DNA of 64,000 nucleotides, from assembly GCF_001434115.1 (NCBI RefSeq), contig NZ_AZDW01000014.1:1-64000 (forward strand). The letters run 5' to 3'. The stretch is from Levilactobacillus zymae DSM 19395 (GTDB lineage: Bacteria; Bacillota; Bacilli; Lactobacillales; Lactobacillaceae). The notes under the pieces are model-generated. The model had not been told where the DNA came from and made no database searches. It saw only the letters and a program-made list of their open reading frames with translations. Below, one piece after another: positions 9,069 to 16,093 of this stretch (position 1 is its first letter; every line of letters starts with the position of its first letter). The translations under genes and the position numbers were made by a program.

Positions 9069-9977
9069 CTAAGCGTGTGGTTCTTCGCCGATAATCCGAA
9101 CTTCGGTCTCCAGGTGAACTTGATCGCGGTCCCAGATAACCGTTTGAATGTGGTGAATCAGTTCCAAGTAGTCGGTCGCCGTGGCGTGGTCGATATTGAC
9201 GATGAAACCCGCGTGCTTGGTCGAAACCTGCGCGCCACCCCACTTGAGGCCCTGCAGGCCCGCTTCTTGGATCAGCTGGCCCGTATAATGGCCCTCGGGG
9301 CGCTTAAAGACACTCCCGCAGGAAGGCAGGTCTAACGGCTGCTTGGCGGCTCGTTTGGCATTCAGGTCGTCCATTTGGGCCTGAATCGCGGTCCCGTCGC
9401 CCGGTTCGAGCGTAAAGGTCGCCGTCAACACGATGTCGTGGTAATCCTGAATCGAGCTGTGCCGGTAGCCAAAATCCAATTCGGTTTGCGTCAACGTGCG
9501 AATCTCACCATCCGGGGTTAAGACTTCCGCCGCCGTCGCGACCTTGGCAATCTCGCCACCGTAAGCCCCGGCGTTCATGAAGATGGCCCCACCGACACTA
9601 CCGGGAATCCCCGCCGCAAACTCCAAGCCACTGAGACTGTGAGCTTGGGCGACCTGGGTAGTCTTGATCAACGCGGCTCCGGCCGCGGCCGTCACCGTGT
9701 GGGCGGCGTCATCGACCGTGATCTGGTCCATCTTGGTCAGAATCATGACCAGGCCCCGAATCCCCCCGTCACGTACGATCAAGTTGCTGGCGTTGCCAAC
9801 CACCGTGATGGGTAACTTCAATTGGTTGGCGTAGGCCAATAACGACTTGGTCTCCTGAACGTTGGTCGGAAACGCCAAAAAGTCGGCGGGTCCGCCCGTC
9901 TTGGTGTGCGTGTAGTGGGCGAGTGGTTCGTGACGCAAAATTTCTACGGCTGGAAAGGCCGTTGCAATATCTTCCAT
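9069..9977 (-). CDS. murB: UDP-N-acetylenolpyruvoylglucosamine reductase
   Basis: Reduces UDP-GlcNAc-enolpyruvate to UDP-MurNAc with NADPH and FAD, the second committed step of peptidoglycan synthesis. The 302-aa protein has the FAD-binding PCMH domain ([31 protein letters not shown]) and the C-terminal catalytic segment [11 protein letters not shown], where the Ser donates a proton. The length and the lack of an extra loop fit type II MurB. The start has AAGGGAAA upstream. It heads a two-gene unit with the antiporter. Confidence 0.97.
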   Translation of the reverse strand: MEDIATAFPAVEILRHEPLAHYTHTKTGGPADFLAFPTNVQETKSLLAYANQLKLPITVVGNASNLIVRDGGIRGLVMILTKMDQITVDDAAHTVTAAAGAALIKTTQVAQAHSLSGLEFAAGIPGSVGGAIFMNAGAYGGEIAKVATAAEVLTPDGEIRTLTQTELDFGYRHSSIQDYHDIVLTATFTLEPGDGTAIQAQMDDLNAKRAAKQPLDLPSCGSVFKRPEGHYTGQLIQEAGLQGLKWGGAQVSTKHAGFIVNIDHATATDYLELIHHIQTVIWDRDQVHLETEVRIIGEEPHA

Positions 9978-10158
9978 GATTTACGATTTCCCTTCATCTT
10001 GAAAAATTTCAAGCCGGTGCGCCGGAATTTTTGCTCACCCGGCGGCCAAGTCTCGTAGCCCGTCACCGTAGTGGTGCGCCCACCGACCGACATGCTGGCC
10101 TTCTCCGATCGTCGTGAGGTGACGAATTGCTCGGAAAAACCCAGTAAAGCATAAGAAT

Positions 10159-10167
10159 AGTTTAGCA
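10159..10167 (-). promoter_or_regulatory. Putative murB promoter (extended -10)
   Basis: Minus-strand TG-C-TAAACT with a weak upstream TTGTGA. It implies a leader of about 175 bases (9978-10150). That stretch contains no convincing ORF or known riboswitch. Confidence 0.4.
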
Positions 10168-10223
10168 TGGATTTTCACAAAACGACACGCGAAACGCCTG
10201 AAAACGGGCGAAAACTCATTTTC

Positions 10224-10232
10224 TGGTATACT
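10224..10232 (+). promoter_or_regulatory. exoA extended -10 promoter
   Basis: TG-G-TATACT sits 26 bases before the GTG start, with GGAGG at 10246-10250 between them. Confidence 0.65.
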
Positions 10233-10258
10233 AGACATATTCGTTGGAGGTGTTTTTC

Positions 10259-11023
10259 GTGAAATTTATTTCGTGGAACGTCAATGGTCTGCGGGCCATT
10301 GTCAAAAAGAACTTTATGGCAACGTTTCAAGACCTCGATGCCGACTTTTTCGGCATTCAAGAAACCAAACTACAAGCCGGGCAGATTGATTTAGACATCC
10401 CCGGATACTACCAATACTGGAACTACGCCGAGCGCAAGGGCTACTCCGGGACGGCGCTGTTCACCAAGCACAAGCCCTTGGCCGTCCATTATGGCATCGA
10501 TGCGCCGGACTTCGACCACGAGGGGCGGGCCATCACCCTGGAATACCCGGACTTCTACGTCATGACCTGTTACGTGCCGAACTCCGGGACGAAGTTGAAA
10601 CGCCTGGACTTTCGCATGGGCTGGGAAGACGCCTTTTTGACTTACATCAATCAACTCAACGCTAAGAAGCCGGTCATCTACTGCGGGGACCTCAATGTGG
10701 CCCACGAGGAGATCGACTTAAAGAATCCTAAGAGTAACCACCATAACGCCGGCTTTTCCGACGAGGAACGCGGTAAATTCTCCACGTTGCTGGCGGCTGG
10801 TTACCTCGACACGTTCCGCCACTTCTACCCGGACGCGACCGGCCGGTACTCCTGGTGGAGCTACCGGTTCCACGCCCGCGACAACAACGCCGGGTGGCGG
10901 ATCGACTATTTCGTGACCAGCCAACGCTTGCAAAATCAGCTGCAAGACGCTAAAATCTTAGACCAGGTCATGGGGTCCGACCACTGTCCGGTCGAACTCG
11001 ACGTGGCCGATCTCACCGTTTAA
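10259..11023 (+). CDS. exoA: Exodeoxyribonuclease III / AP endonuclease
   Basis: Cuts DNA at abasic sites and removes 3' blocks in base-excision repair. The 254-aa protein has the exonuclease-endonuclease-phosphatase fold with key residues visible: Asn7 in ISWNVNG, Glu35 in IQETK, the GDLNVAH motif and the terminal GSDHCPVEL with its Asp-His pair. The start is GTG at 10259, eight bases after GGAGG. An apparent TTG start further up lies over this ribosome site. A nuclease gene follows 21 bases downstream, so the two are probably one operon. Confidence 0.95.
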   Translation: MKFISWNVNGLRAIVKKNFMATFQDLDADFFGIQETKLQAGQIDLDIPGYYQYWNYAERKGYSGTALFTKHKPLAVHYGIDAPDFDHEGRAITLEYPDFYVMTCYVPNSGTKLKRLDFRMGWEDAFLTYINQLNAKKPVIYCGDLNVAHEEIDLKNPKSNHHNAGFSDEERGKFSTLLAAGYLDTFRHFYPDATGRYSWWSYRFHARDNNAGWRIDYFVTSQRLQNQLQDAKILDQVMGSDHCPVELDVADLTV

Positions 11024-11044
11024 TTTTGAAAGGAAGATGCCGTC

Positions 11045-11581
11045 GTGAACTTTGTCGCCATGGACTTTGAAACGGCCAACGGCAAGCGCTACAGTGCCTG
11101 TTCGTTGGCGTTGACCATCGTCCGTAATAGCCAAGTCGTCGATGAATTTTACTCACTGATCAAACCCGATACCGACTTTTTCTGGCGCAACGTCCAGATT
11201 CACGGGATCCACGAAGCCGACGTGGCAAACGCGCCCACCTTTCCCGAGGTCTGGGAGCACGTGGCGCCGTTCTTCCAACGCGACCGGTTGGTGATCGCCC
11301 ACAACGCCCCGTTCGATAACGGCGTGTTGCGCAGCAGTCTGGAACACTACCGCCTTCCCGCGGCCCGGTACCTGACCCTAGATACCGTCAAGACCAGTCG
11401 GAAGTTCTTCCCGGAATTTCCCAATCACAAATTGGATACGGTCTGTGAACAACTCAACATCGACTTGCACCATCACCACAATGCGTTAGACGACAGCTTG
11501 GCGTGCGCCAACATCCTGTTGTACGAAGCCAACCACTTCGGCACCCAGCCGCTCAAATCGTTTATTAAGGTGAATGCTTAG
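11045..11581 (+). CDS. DnaQ-like 3'-5' exonuclease (DEDDh)
   Basis: A 178-aa single-domain exonuclease of the DnaQ/epsilon type. Motif I is MDFETANG, motif II lies around HNAPFDNGVL, and motif III is HHNALDDSLACANILL with the DEDDh His. Such short free-standing proteins are common in lactobacilli and may act in DNA repair or RNA processing. The substrate is not known. The start is GTG with AAAGGAAG eight bases upstream. It shares an operon with exoA and is followed by a repeat element and a strong terminator. Confidence 0.88.
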   Translation: MNFVAMDFETANGKRYSACSLALTIVRNSQVVDEFYSLIKPDTDFFWRNVQIHGIHEADVANAPTFPEVWEHVAPFFQRDRLVIAHNAPFDNGVLRSSLEHYRLPAARYLTLDTVKTSRKFFPEFPNHKLDTVCEQLNIDLHHHHNALDDSLACANILLYEANHFGTQPLKSFIKVNA

Positions 11582-11590
11582 CCATTAAGA

Positions 11591-11670
11591 TTGGGGCAAA
11601 AGGCGATTTGCTGACTTACGGAGTTCAGCGGAGCCAGCTGCCTTTTGGCGCACGTTTCAACATCAAATGT
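11591..11670 (-). repeat. Shortened copy of the 3'-UTR hairpin repeat family
   Basis: Read on the minus strand, about 70 bases match the element at 15.47 kb closely, including GAAACGTGCGCCAAAAGG and GTAAGTCAG. Here the element lies 3' of the + strand exonuclease gene, so its orientation relative to the gene matches the other copies. CAAAAGGC near 11599 pairs with GCCTTTTG near 11640. An inner GCTGA/TCAGC stem replaces the long variable arm. Confidence 0.8.
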
Positions 11671-11680
11671 TCGAAGAAAT

Positions 11681-11715
11681 AAAGGAGCTTGGGATTTTTA
11701 TCCCAAGCTCCTTTA
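11681..11715. terminator. Bidirectional terminator
   Basis: Near-perfect stem AAAGGAGCTTGGGAT / ATCCCAAGCTCCTTT with a short T-rich loop. It ends the exoA unit, and could also end the tsaE-GNAT unit from the other strand. Confidence 0.85.
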
Positions 11716-11761
11716 TTAGTACTGTCATGAAATAGGCTCCGCAGTCACCGGGACCTCGCCG

Positions 11762-12295
11762 CTAATCTTCATCCGCCAAGCCCTGGTCGTTCAACGGGTA
11801 GACCATTTCCACGGCCGTGACCTGGTTACCGGCATCGTCCGTGACCGTTTCGGGCGGCGTTTTGGTCCGGGTGAAGCCCAACTTGGTATAGAGCTTCACG
11901 GCCGCCACGTTACGGGTCTGCACGATCAGGCCGACCGCGGCCAACGAACTGGCCGTTTCGGCCCAGTACAACGCCTCGTCAACCAGCGCGGTCCCGATGC
12001 CCTGGTGCCAATAGGCCTGCTCCACGGCCACGCCCAGTTCGCCCACGTTGCCTTCGTGCGTCGGCGAGACCGACAGGACCCCAATCAGCTGGTCTCCCAG
12101 ACTGGCCACCAACAGGAGATGCGCCGGGCTGCGTTTGATCTGCTCGATCTGTTCCCCCTCCTGGTCAACGCTGATGGGATCATCGGCATCGGCGAGGGTA
12201 AACGTATCGCTTTCTTGCTGCAGGCGCTCCAGTAGTGTCAGTAATTGAGCAGCATCTGCGGCGCCCGGTAAACGAATCGCCACGTCCTCACTCAT
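11762..12295 (-). CDS. GNAT family N-acetyltransferase
   Basis: A 177-aa protein with the acetyl-CoA-binding motif A (VEQAYWHQGIGTALVDEAL, about residues 90-110) and a C-terminal YTKLGF segment, typical of GNAT enzymes. The substrate is unknown. Its start overlaps the end of tsaE by 8 bases (ATGAGTGA), so it is translationally coupled to tsaE. That position is often taken by rimI-like ribosomal-protein acetyltransferases, but the sequence is not diagnostic of RimI. Confidence 0.88.
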   Translation of the reverse strand: MSEDVAIRLPGAADAAQLLTLLERLQQESDTFTLADADDPISVDQEGEQIEQIKRSPAHLLLVASLGDQLIGVLSVSPTHEGNVGELGVAVEQAYWHQGIGTALVDEALYWAETASSLAAVGLIVQTRNVAAVKLYTKLGFTRTKTPPETVTDDAGNQVTAVEMVYPLNDQGLADED

Positions 12296-12764
12296 GGTGG
12301 GTCGCCTCTAAATGCTCAACTAGGCGTTCGAAATGATCCCCGTGGGGTTCGAAGGTCAGGGTGCGCTGGGTCTCGCCCGCGTCGTCATCACGTTTGAACA
12401 CGATACGTAAGTAATGTTCCGGCAGTTCGTCAGCAATGAACTGGGACCATTCCACCACGTTCACCCCGTCACCGTTAAAGTATTCTTCTAAGCCTAGTTC
12501 GTCCCCGCTACCGTCTTCCAAACGGTAGACGTCCATGTGGTACAGTGGCAACCGGCCGCCCTGGTACTCGCGGATAATGGTGAACGTGGGACTCTTCACA
12601 TTGCGTTTGATGCCTAATCCGGCCGCTAAGCCCTTGGTAAACGTGGTCTTGCCGGCGCCCAAATCACCGTCGAGTAGGATTACGTCTGGGGCCTGCAACC
12701 CGGGCGCCAACTGCTTCCCGAGGGCCATCGTCATTTCCGGACTTGTGACTGTCAATTCTAACAT
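12288..12764 (-). CDS. tsaE: tRNA threonylcarbamoyladenosine biosynthesis ATPase
   Basis: Drives the TsaB-TsaD-TsaE complex that makes t6A37 on ANN-decoding tRNAs. The 158-aa protein has the Walker A GDLGAGKTTFTKGLA (about residues 35-50) and the conserved KSPTFTIIREY and HMDVYRLED motifs. The start at 12764 (MLELTVTS) has AAAGGAG eight bases before it. A longer ORF to 12848 was rejected because it has no ribosome site there. Confidence 0.94.
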   Translation of the reverse strand: MLELTVTSPEMTMALGKQLAPGLQAPDVILLDGDLGAGKTTFTKGLAAGLGIKRNVKSPTFTIIREYQGGRLPLYHMDVYRLEDGSGDELGLEEYFNGDGVNVVEWSQFIADELPEHYLRIVFKRDDDAGETQRTLTFEPHGDHFERLVEHLEATHHE

Positions 12765-12902
12765 TTCATTAACTCCTTTATGCCAACACTTATTTAACCG
12801 GCACCGCGCCTGATGATGAGCGCGGGAAGTTGCCTGGTACTCGTTCATTTCTTCATTTACAACGTCAGCCTAACTAGGCATGAATCGAATTCAATACAAA
12901 TA

Positions 12903-12936
12903 ATACCCGGATTGCCGTTAAAGCGCAATCCGGGTA
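12903..12936 (-). terminator. pta terminator
   Basis: Stem ATACCCGGATTGC / GCAATCCGGGTAT with one mismatch and a short T-rich tail (TATTATTTG). It lies between the pta stop and the tsaE start region. Confidence 0.75.
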
Positions 12937-12956
12937 TTCGATGACTTCGTGAATCG

Positions 12957-13934
12957 TTAGTTTAATGCTTGAGCGGCCGTAATGATAGCGACCTTGTAGA
13001 CGTCTTCTTCGTTGCAACCACGGGACAGGTCGGAAACCGGCTTGTTCAACCCTTGCAGGATTGGGCCAATGGCTTCAAAGCCCCCGAAGCGTTGCGCAAT
13101 CTTGTAACCGATGTTCCCGGATTGGAGTTCTGGGAAGACGAAGACGTTGGCGTGACCCGCCACGTCCGAACCCGGTGCCTTTTGTGCCGCAACCGTTGGG
13201 ACGAAGGCCGCGTCAAATTGGAGTTCACCATCGACAGCCAAGTCTGGGGCCGTTTCGTGGGCGATCTTCGTGGCTTCTTGCACCTTGGTGACCATGTCAC
13301 CCTTAGCCGAACCCTTCGTGGAGAAGCTTAACAGGGCCACCTTAGGGTCAATGTCGAAGACCTTGGCGGTGTGGGCACTTTCCACGGCAACTTCGGCCAT
13401 GCCGGCTGCGTCTAGCTCAATGTTAATCGCACAGTCCGCAAAGACGTAGCGTTGGTCGCCCTTTTGCATGATGAAGGCCCCACTGATCCGCCGAACGCCT
13501 TCCTTGGTCTTGATAATCTGTAAGGCCGGGCGAACGGTGTCGCCAGTGGCGTGAATCGCCCCGGAGACCATCCCGTCGGCTTGGTCCATATACACCATCA
13601 TGGTCCCGATGTAGTTGGGATCCTTCAACATCTCTGCGGCCTGTTCCGGCGTGTTTTTACCGTGCCGGCGTTCAACTAGAGCATCTAACATGGCCTTGTG
13701 TTGGTCGGCCGGGATGTTTTCGGGATCCAGTAACGTCAGTTGGCTCAAGTCGATATCGTTGGCCTTGGCCGTTGCATCGATTTCGGCTTGCTTACCCAAA
13801 ACGATGGCCTTGATCAGACCGTCGTGAGCTAAACGACTCGCAGCGCCTAAGACCCGCTTATCGGCCCCTTCTGGGAAAACGATGGTTTTATTTTTACCGT
13901 TGATTTTTTGCTTAAGACTATCAAAAAGTTCCAT
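12957..13934 (-). CDS. pta: Phosphate acetyltransferase
   Basis: Interconverts acetyl-CoA and acetyl-phosphate, linking pyruvate or phosphoketolase metabolism to acetate and ATP. The 325-aa length is that of the short Firmicute Pta, a single PTA_PTB domain. Family segments are visible: IVFPEGADKRVLGAA at the N-terminus, DGMVSGAIHATGDTVRPALQIIKT near 135 and KAPGSDVAGHANVFVFP near 250. The ung-pta order is common in lactobacilli: ung ends 47 bases upstream with no terminator between them. Confidence 0.96.
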   Translation of the reverse strand: MELFDSLKQKINGKNKTIVFPEGADKRVLGAASRLAHDGLIKAIVLGKQAEIDATAKANDIDLSQLTLLDPENIPADQHKAMLDALVERRHGKNTPEQAAEMLKDPNYIGTMMVYMDQADGMVSGAIHATGDTVRPALQIIKTKEGVRRISGAFIMQKGDQRYVFADCAINIELDAAGMAEVAVESAHTAKVFDIDPKVALLSFSTKGSAKGDMVTKVQEATKIAHETAPDLAVDGELQFDAAFVPTVAAQKAPGSDVAGHANVFVFPELQSGNIGYKIAQRFGGFEAIGPILQGLNKPVSDLSRGCNEEDVYKVAIITAAQALN

Positions 13935-13981
13935 AGGTGAAGACCTCCATAAAATGTCCTACGAATCAATTCTCTTTATGC

Positions 13982-14695
13982 TTACGCGTGGTTAGATTGT
14001 GAAGCGTCGTCGGCACTGACCGTTGCCGGGAGTTGCCAATCGATGGGCGTTTCACCTAATGATGTTAGTGCGATGTTGGTTTTTGAAAAGGGACGGGACC
14101 CGAAGAAGCCGCGGTTCGCCGATAACGGACTCGGGTGCGCTGACTTCAAGACGATATTGGTCTTGGTATCGATCAGCGCAATCTTGTCCTGAGCGGCACG
14201 ACCCCACAGGATGAAGACCACCGGCTCGGCTCGTTCGGAAAGTTTCCGAATGGCCGCATCGGTCAGTCGCTCCCACCCGTGACCCTTATGGGAGAAAGCC
14301 GCCCCGTCACGCACGGTCAACACCGAGTTCAGGAGTAAGACTCCCTGATCGGCCCACTTTTTCAAGTAGCCGTGATTGACCGGCGTACAGCCGACGTCCG
14401 TCTGGAGTTCCTTATAGATATTCAGTAACGACGGTGGAATCTTGGTCCCCGGCATCACGGAAAAACTACACCCGTGCGCTTGGCCCGGATTGTGATACGG
14501 ATCCTGACCCAAGATGACGACCTTGACCTGACTAAATGGCGTCCAATCGAACGCGGTAAAAATGTGATACATGTCCGGATCAATCCGGTAGTGCTGGTAC
14601 TCGTCGACCAGAAACTTGCGCAGGTTTTGGTAGTAGTCCTGCTCAAACTCCGGCTCTAGTACCGGCCACCAATCATTATGAATAAACGGTTTCAT
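13982..14695 (-). CDS. ung: Uracil-DNA glycosylase
   Basis: Removes uracil from DNA. The 237-aa family 1 enzyme has the catalytic [13 protein letters not shown] loop and the [18 protein letters not shown] leucine-intercalation loop. The ATG at 14695 ([10 protein letters not shown]) is eight bases after GAGG. A GTG three codons upstream overlaps that site and was rejected. AT-rich -10-like sequences (TATGAT, TAGAAT) lie just upstream, facing away from the divergent LURP-one gene. Confidence 0.96.
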   Translation of the reverse strand: MKPFIHNDWWPVLEPEFEQDYYQNLRKFLVDEYQHYRIDPDMYHIFTAFDWTPFSQVKVVILGQDPYHNPGQAHGCSFSVMPGTKIPPSLLNIYKELQTDVGCTPVNHGYLKKWADQGVLLLNSVLTVRDGAAFSHKGHGWERLTDAAIRKLSERAEPVVFILWGRAAQDKIALIDTKTNIVLKSAHPSPLSANRGFFGSRPFSKTNIALTSLGETPIDWQLPATVSADDASQSNHA

Positions 14696-14829
14696 TCCCA
14701 ACACCTCAGCTTTTATTCTATCATATTGCCTAGCGAAATGATATTCCCGAACGCCAAGTCTAAAACATGTTAAAATAAAGAAAACATCCGTGACGTTTCA
14801 CGCCATAAATTCGTTGTTGGAGGTGCCCC

Positions 14830-15396
14830 ATGCGTCAACTGTATCTCAACCAAGCCGCCCTATCGGCCCGTGCAACCACGGTGATTCGCGATGCTGACAA
14901 TCAATCGCGCTACCTCCTGGTCGGCAAATGGGGGCTGCGGGCCGACGTCTTAACCGTTTACTTAATCGATGGCTCACTGGAAGCCGAAGTCAAACAAGAA
15001 TCGTTGGGACTGTTGCCCCGCTTTCGGTTGCTGTACCACCGCCAACCCGTTGGTCACGTCAGCAAAACCTTTGGCGTGATTCGCGAAGTCCTCTTTGTCC
15101 GGGGGCTCAACTGGGTCATCATGGGTAACCTGAACAGCGGTCGCTTCCGCATCTTTCACGGGCGCGAATTGATTGCCAACATCGCGCCGGTCTCAGCGGA
15201 CGGTCAGACCATCTCGTTAGAAGTCGACCAGCCCGATCACGAGGCCCTGGTAGTCTGTCTGGCCGCCATCCTGGACCGCTGGGCCAAGCACCAGCAACGC
15301 GGCCTCAATCCCCTGAAAAATCGCGGGTGGACGCCCGGCTTATCGTCGGAGGTCACGCCCTTCATCACGCATCAACGGGGACCCAAAGGCGAATAA
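14830..15396 (+). CDS. LURP-one-related / YxjI-like protein
   Basis: A 188-aa soluble protein with the pattern of the LURP-one/tubby-like family: a beta-strand-rich run with LLVGKWGLRADVLTVYL, an E(V)KQESLGLLPRFRLL strand pair, and a hydrophobic C-terminal helix (ALVVCLAAILDRW, about 140-155). In Firmicutes the family's function is not established. The start ATG follows TTGGAGGTG. It is transcribed alone, divergent from ung, and ends at a strong bidirectional terminator. Confidence 0.8.
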   Translation: MRQLYLNQAALSARATTVIRDADNQSRYLLVGKWGLRADVLTVYLIDGSLEAEVKQESLGLLPRFRLLYHRQPVGHVSKTFGVIREVLFVRGLNWVIMGNLNSGRFRIFHGRELIANIAPVSADGQTISLEVDQPDHEALVVCLAAILDRWAKHQQRGLNPLKNRGWTPGLSSEVTPFITHQRGPKGE

Positions 15397-15415
15397 TTCA
15401 TTGTGCAGATAACCC

Positions 15416-15450
15416 AAAAAGGGTCTGGGACAAAAGTCTCAGGCCCTTTT
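15416..15450. terminator. Bidirectional terminator between the LURP-one gene and smpB
   Basis: Stem AAAAAGGGTCTGGGAC / GTCTCAGGCCCTTTT around AAAA. It serves the + strand gene directly, and smpB after the repeat element. Confidence 0.85.
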
Positions 15451-15468
15451 CCGTCTCCGAATATTTGG

Positions 15469-15589
15469 TGTCGAAACGTGCGCCAAAAGGCAGCTGGTTC
15501 CGCTTAACCCCGTAAGTCAGATAATCCAAGTTCGGGATTATCCGCCTTACGACGTTAATGCTCACCAGCTAACCGCCTTTCGTCCCACT
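15469..15589 (-). repeat. Full-length copy of the 3'-UTR hairpin repeat
   Basis: Lies between the smpB stop and the terminator. Helices on the + strand: AAAGGC 15486-15491 with GCCTTT 15575-15580; AGCTGGT 15492-15498 with ACCAGCT 15564-15570; TTAA 15504-15507 with TTAA 15555-15558; CGTAAG 15511-15516 with CTTACG 15546-15551; GATAATCC 15520-15527 with GGATTATC 15535-15542. Internal loops are symmetric (5x5, 3x3, 3x3). The copy near 35.3 kb has the same plan. Confidence 0.88.
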
Positions 15590-15604
15590 CTCTTTTTAGT
15601 GGTT

Positions 15605-16078
15605 TTAATAATGTTTCATGACCCGGGCAATCTGCCGGTCTTGTTCGCGGCGCTTCAGGGATTCACGCTTGTCGTACTCGCGTTTCCCGTGGGCAACCCC
15701 AATTAAGACCTTCGCAAACCCGTGCTTGAGATAGACCTTCAGGGGGATCAGGGTGACCCCTTTATCCTGCGTGGCCAAACCCAAGCGCTTGATTTCCTTC
15801 TTGTGGAGCAGTAATTTTCGATTTCGTAACGGATCGTGGTTGAACTGGTTGCCTTGCGCGTACTCACTGATGTGTACGTTCATCAACCAGGCTTCCCCGT
15901 TACGAATCTGGGCGAACCCATCTTGTAAGGTGATTCGCCGTTCCCGCATCGATTTGATTTCGGTCCCGGTCAACACCAAGCCCGCTTCGATCGTTTCGGT
16001 CACGGTATAATCATGCCGGGCCTTGCGGTTCTGGGCGAGTTGGTTATCCGGGGTCTTTTTCGGTTTCCGTTTAGCCAA
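15605..16078 (-). CDS. smpB: tmRNA-binding protein SmpB
   Basis: Delivers tmRNA to stalled ribosomes for trans-translation. The 157-aa protein has the family segments [27 protein letters not shown] and the basic C-terminal tail [16 protein letters not shown]. The start is TTG (codon for M in MAKRKPKK) preceded by GAGGTGG. It follows rnr by 15 bases, an association known from many Firmicutes, where RNase R degrades the released defective mRNA. No ssrA (tmRNA) gene is seen next to it. Confidence 0.97.
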   Translation of the reverse strand: MAKRKPKKTPDNQLAQNRKARHDYTVTETIEAGLVLTGTEIKSMRERRITLQDGFAQIRNGEAWLMNVHISEYAQGNQFNHDPLRNRKLLLHKKEIKRLGLATQDKGVTLIPLKVYLKHGFAKVLIGVAHGKREYDKRESLKRREQDRQIARVMKHY

Positions 16079-16093
16079 AGGTGTCCACCTCGC

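Noticed and set aside
9944-10238. Small minus-strand frames between murB and exoA
   Set aside because: No start signals, and they overlap the divergent promoters.
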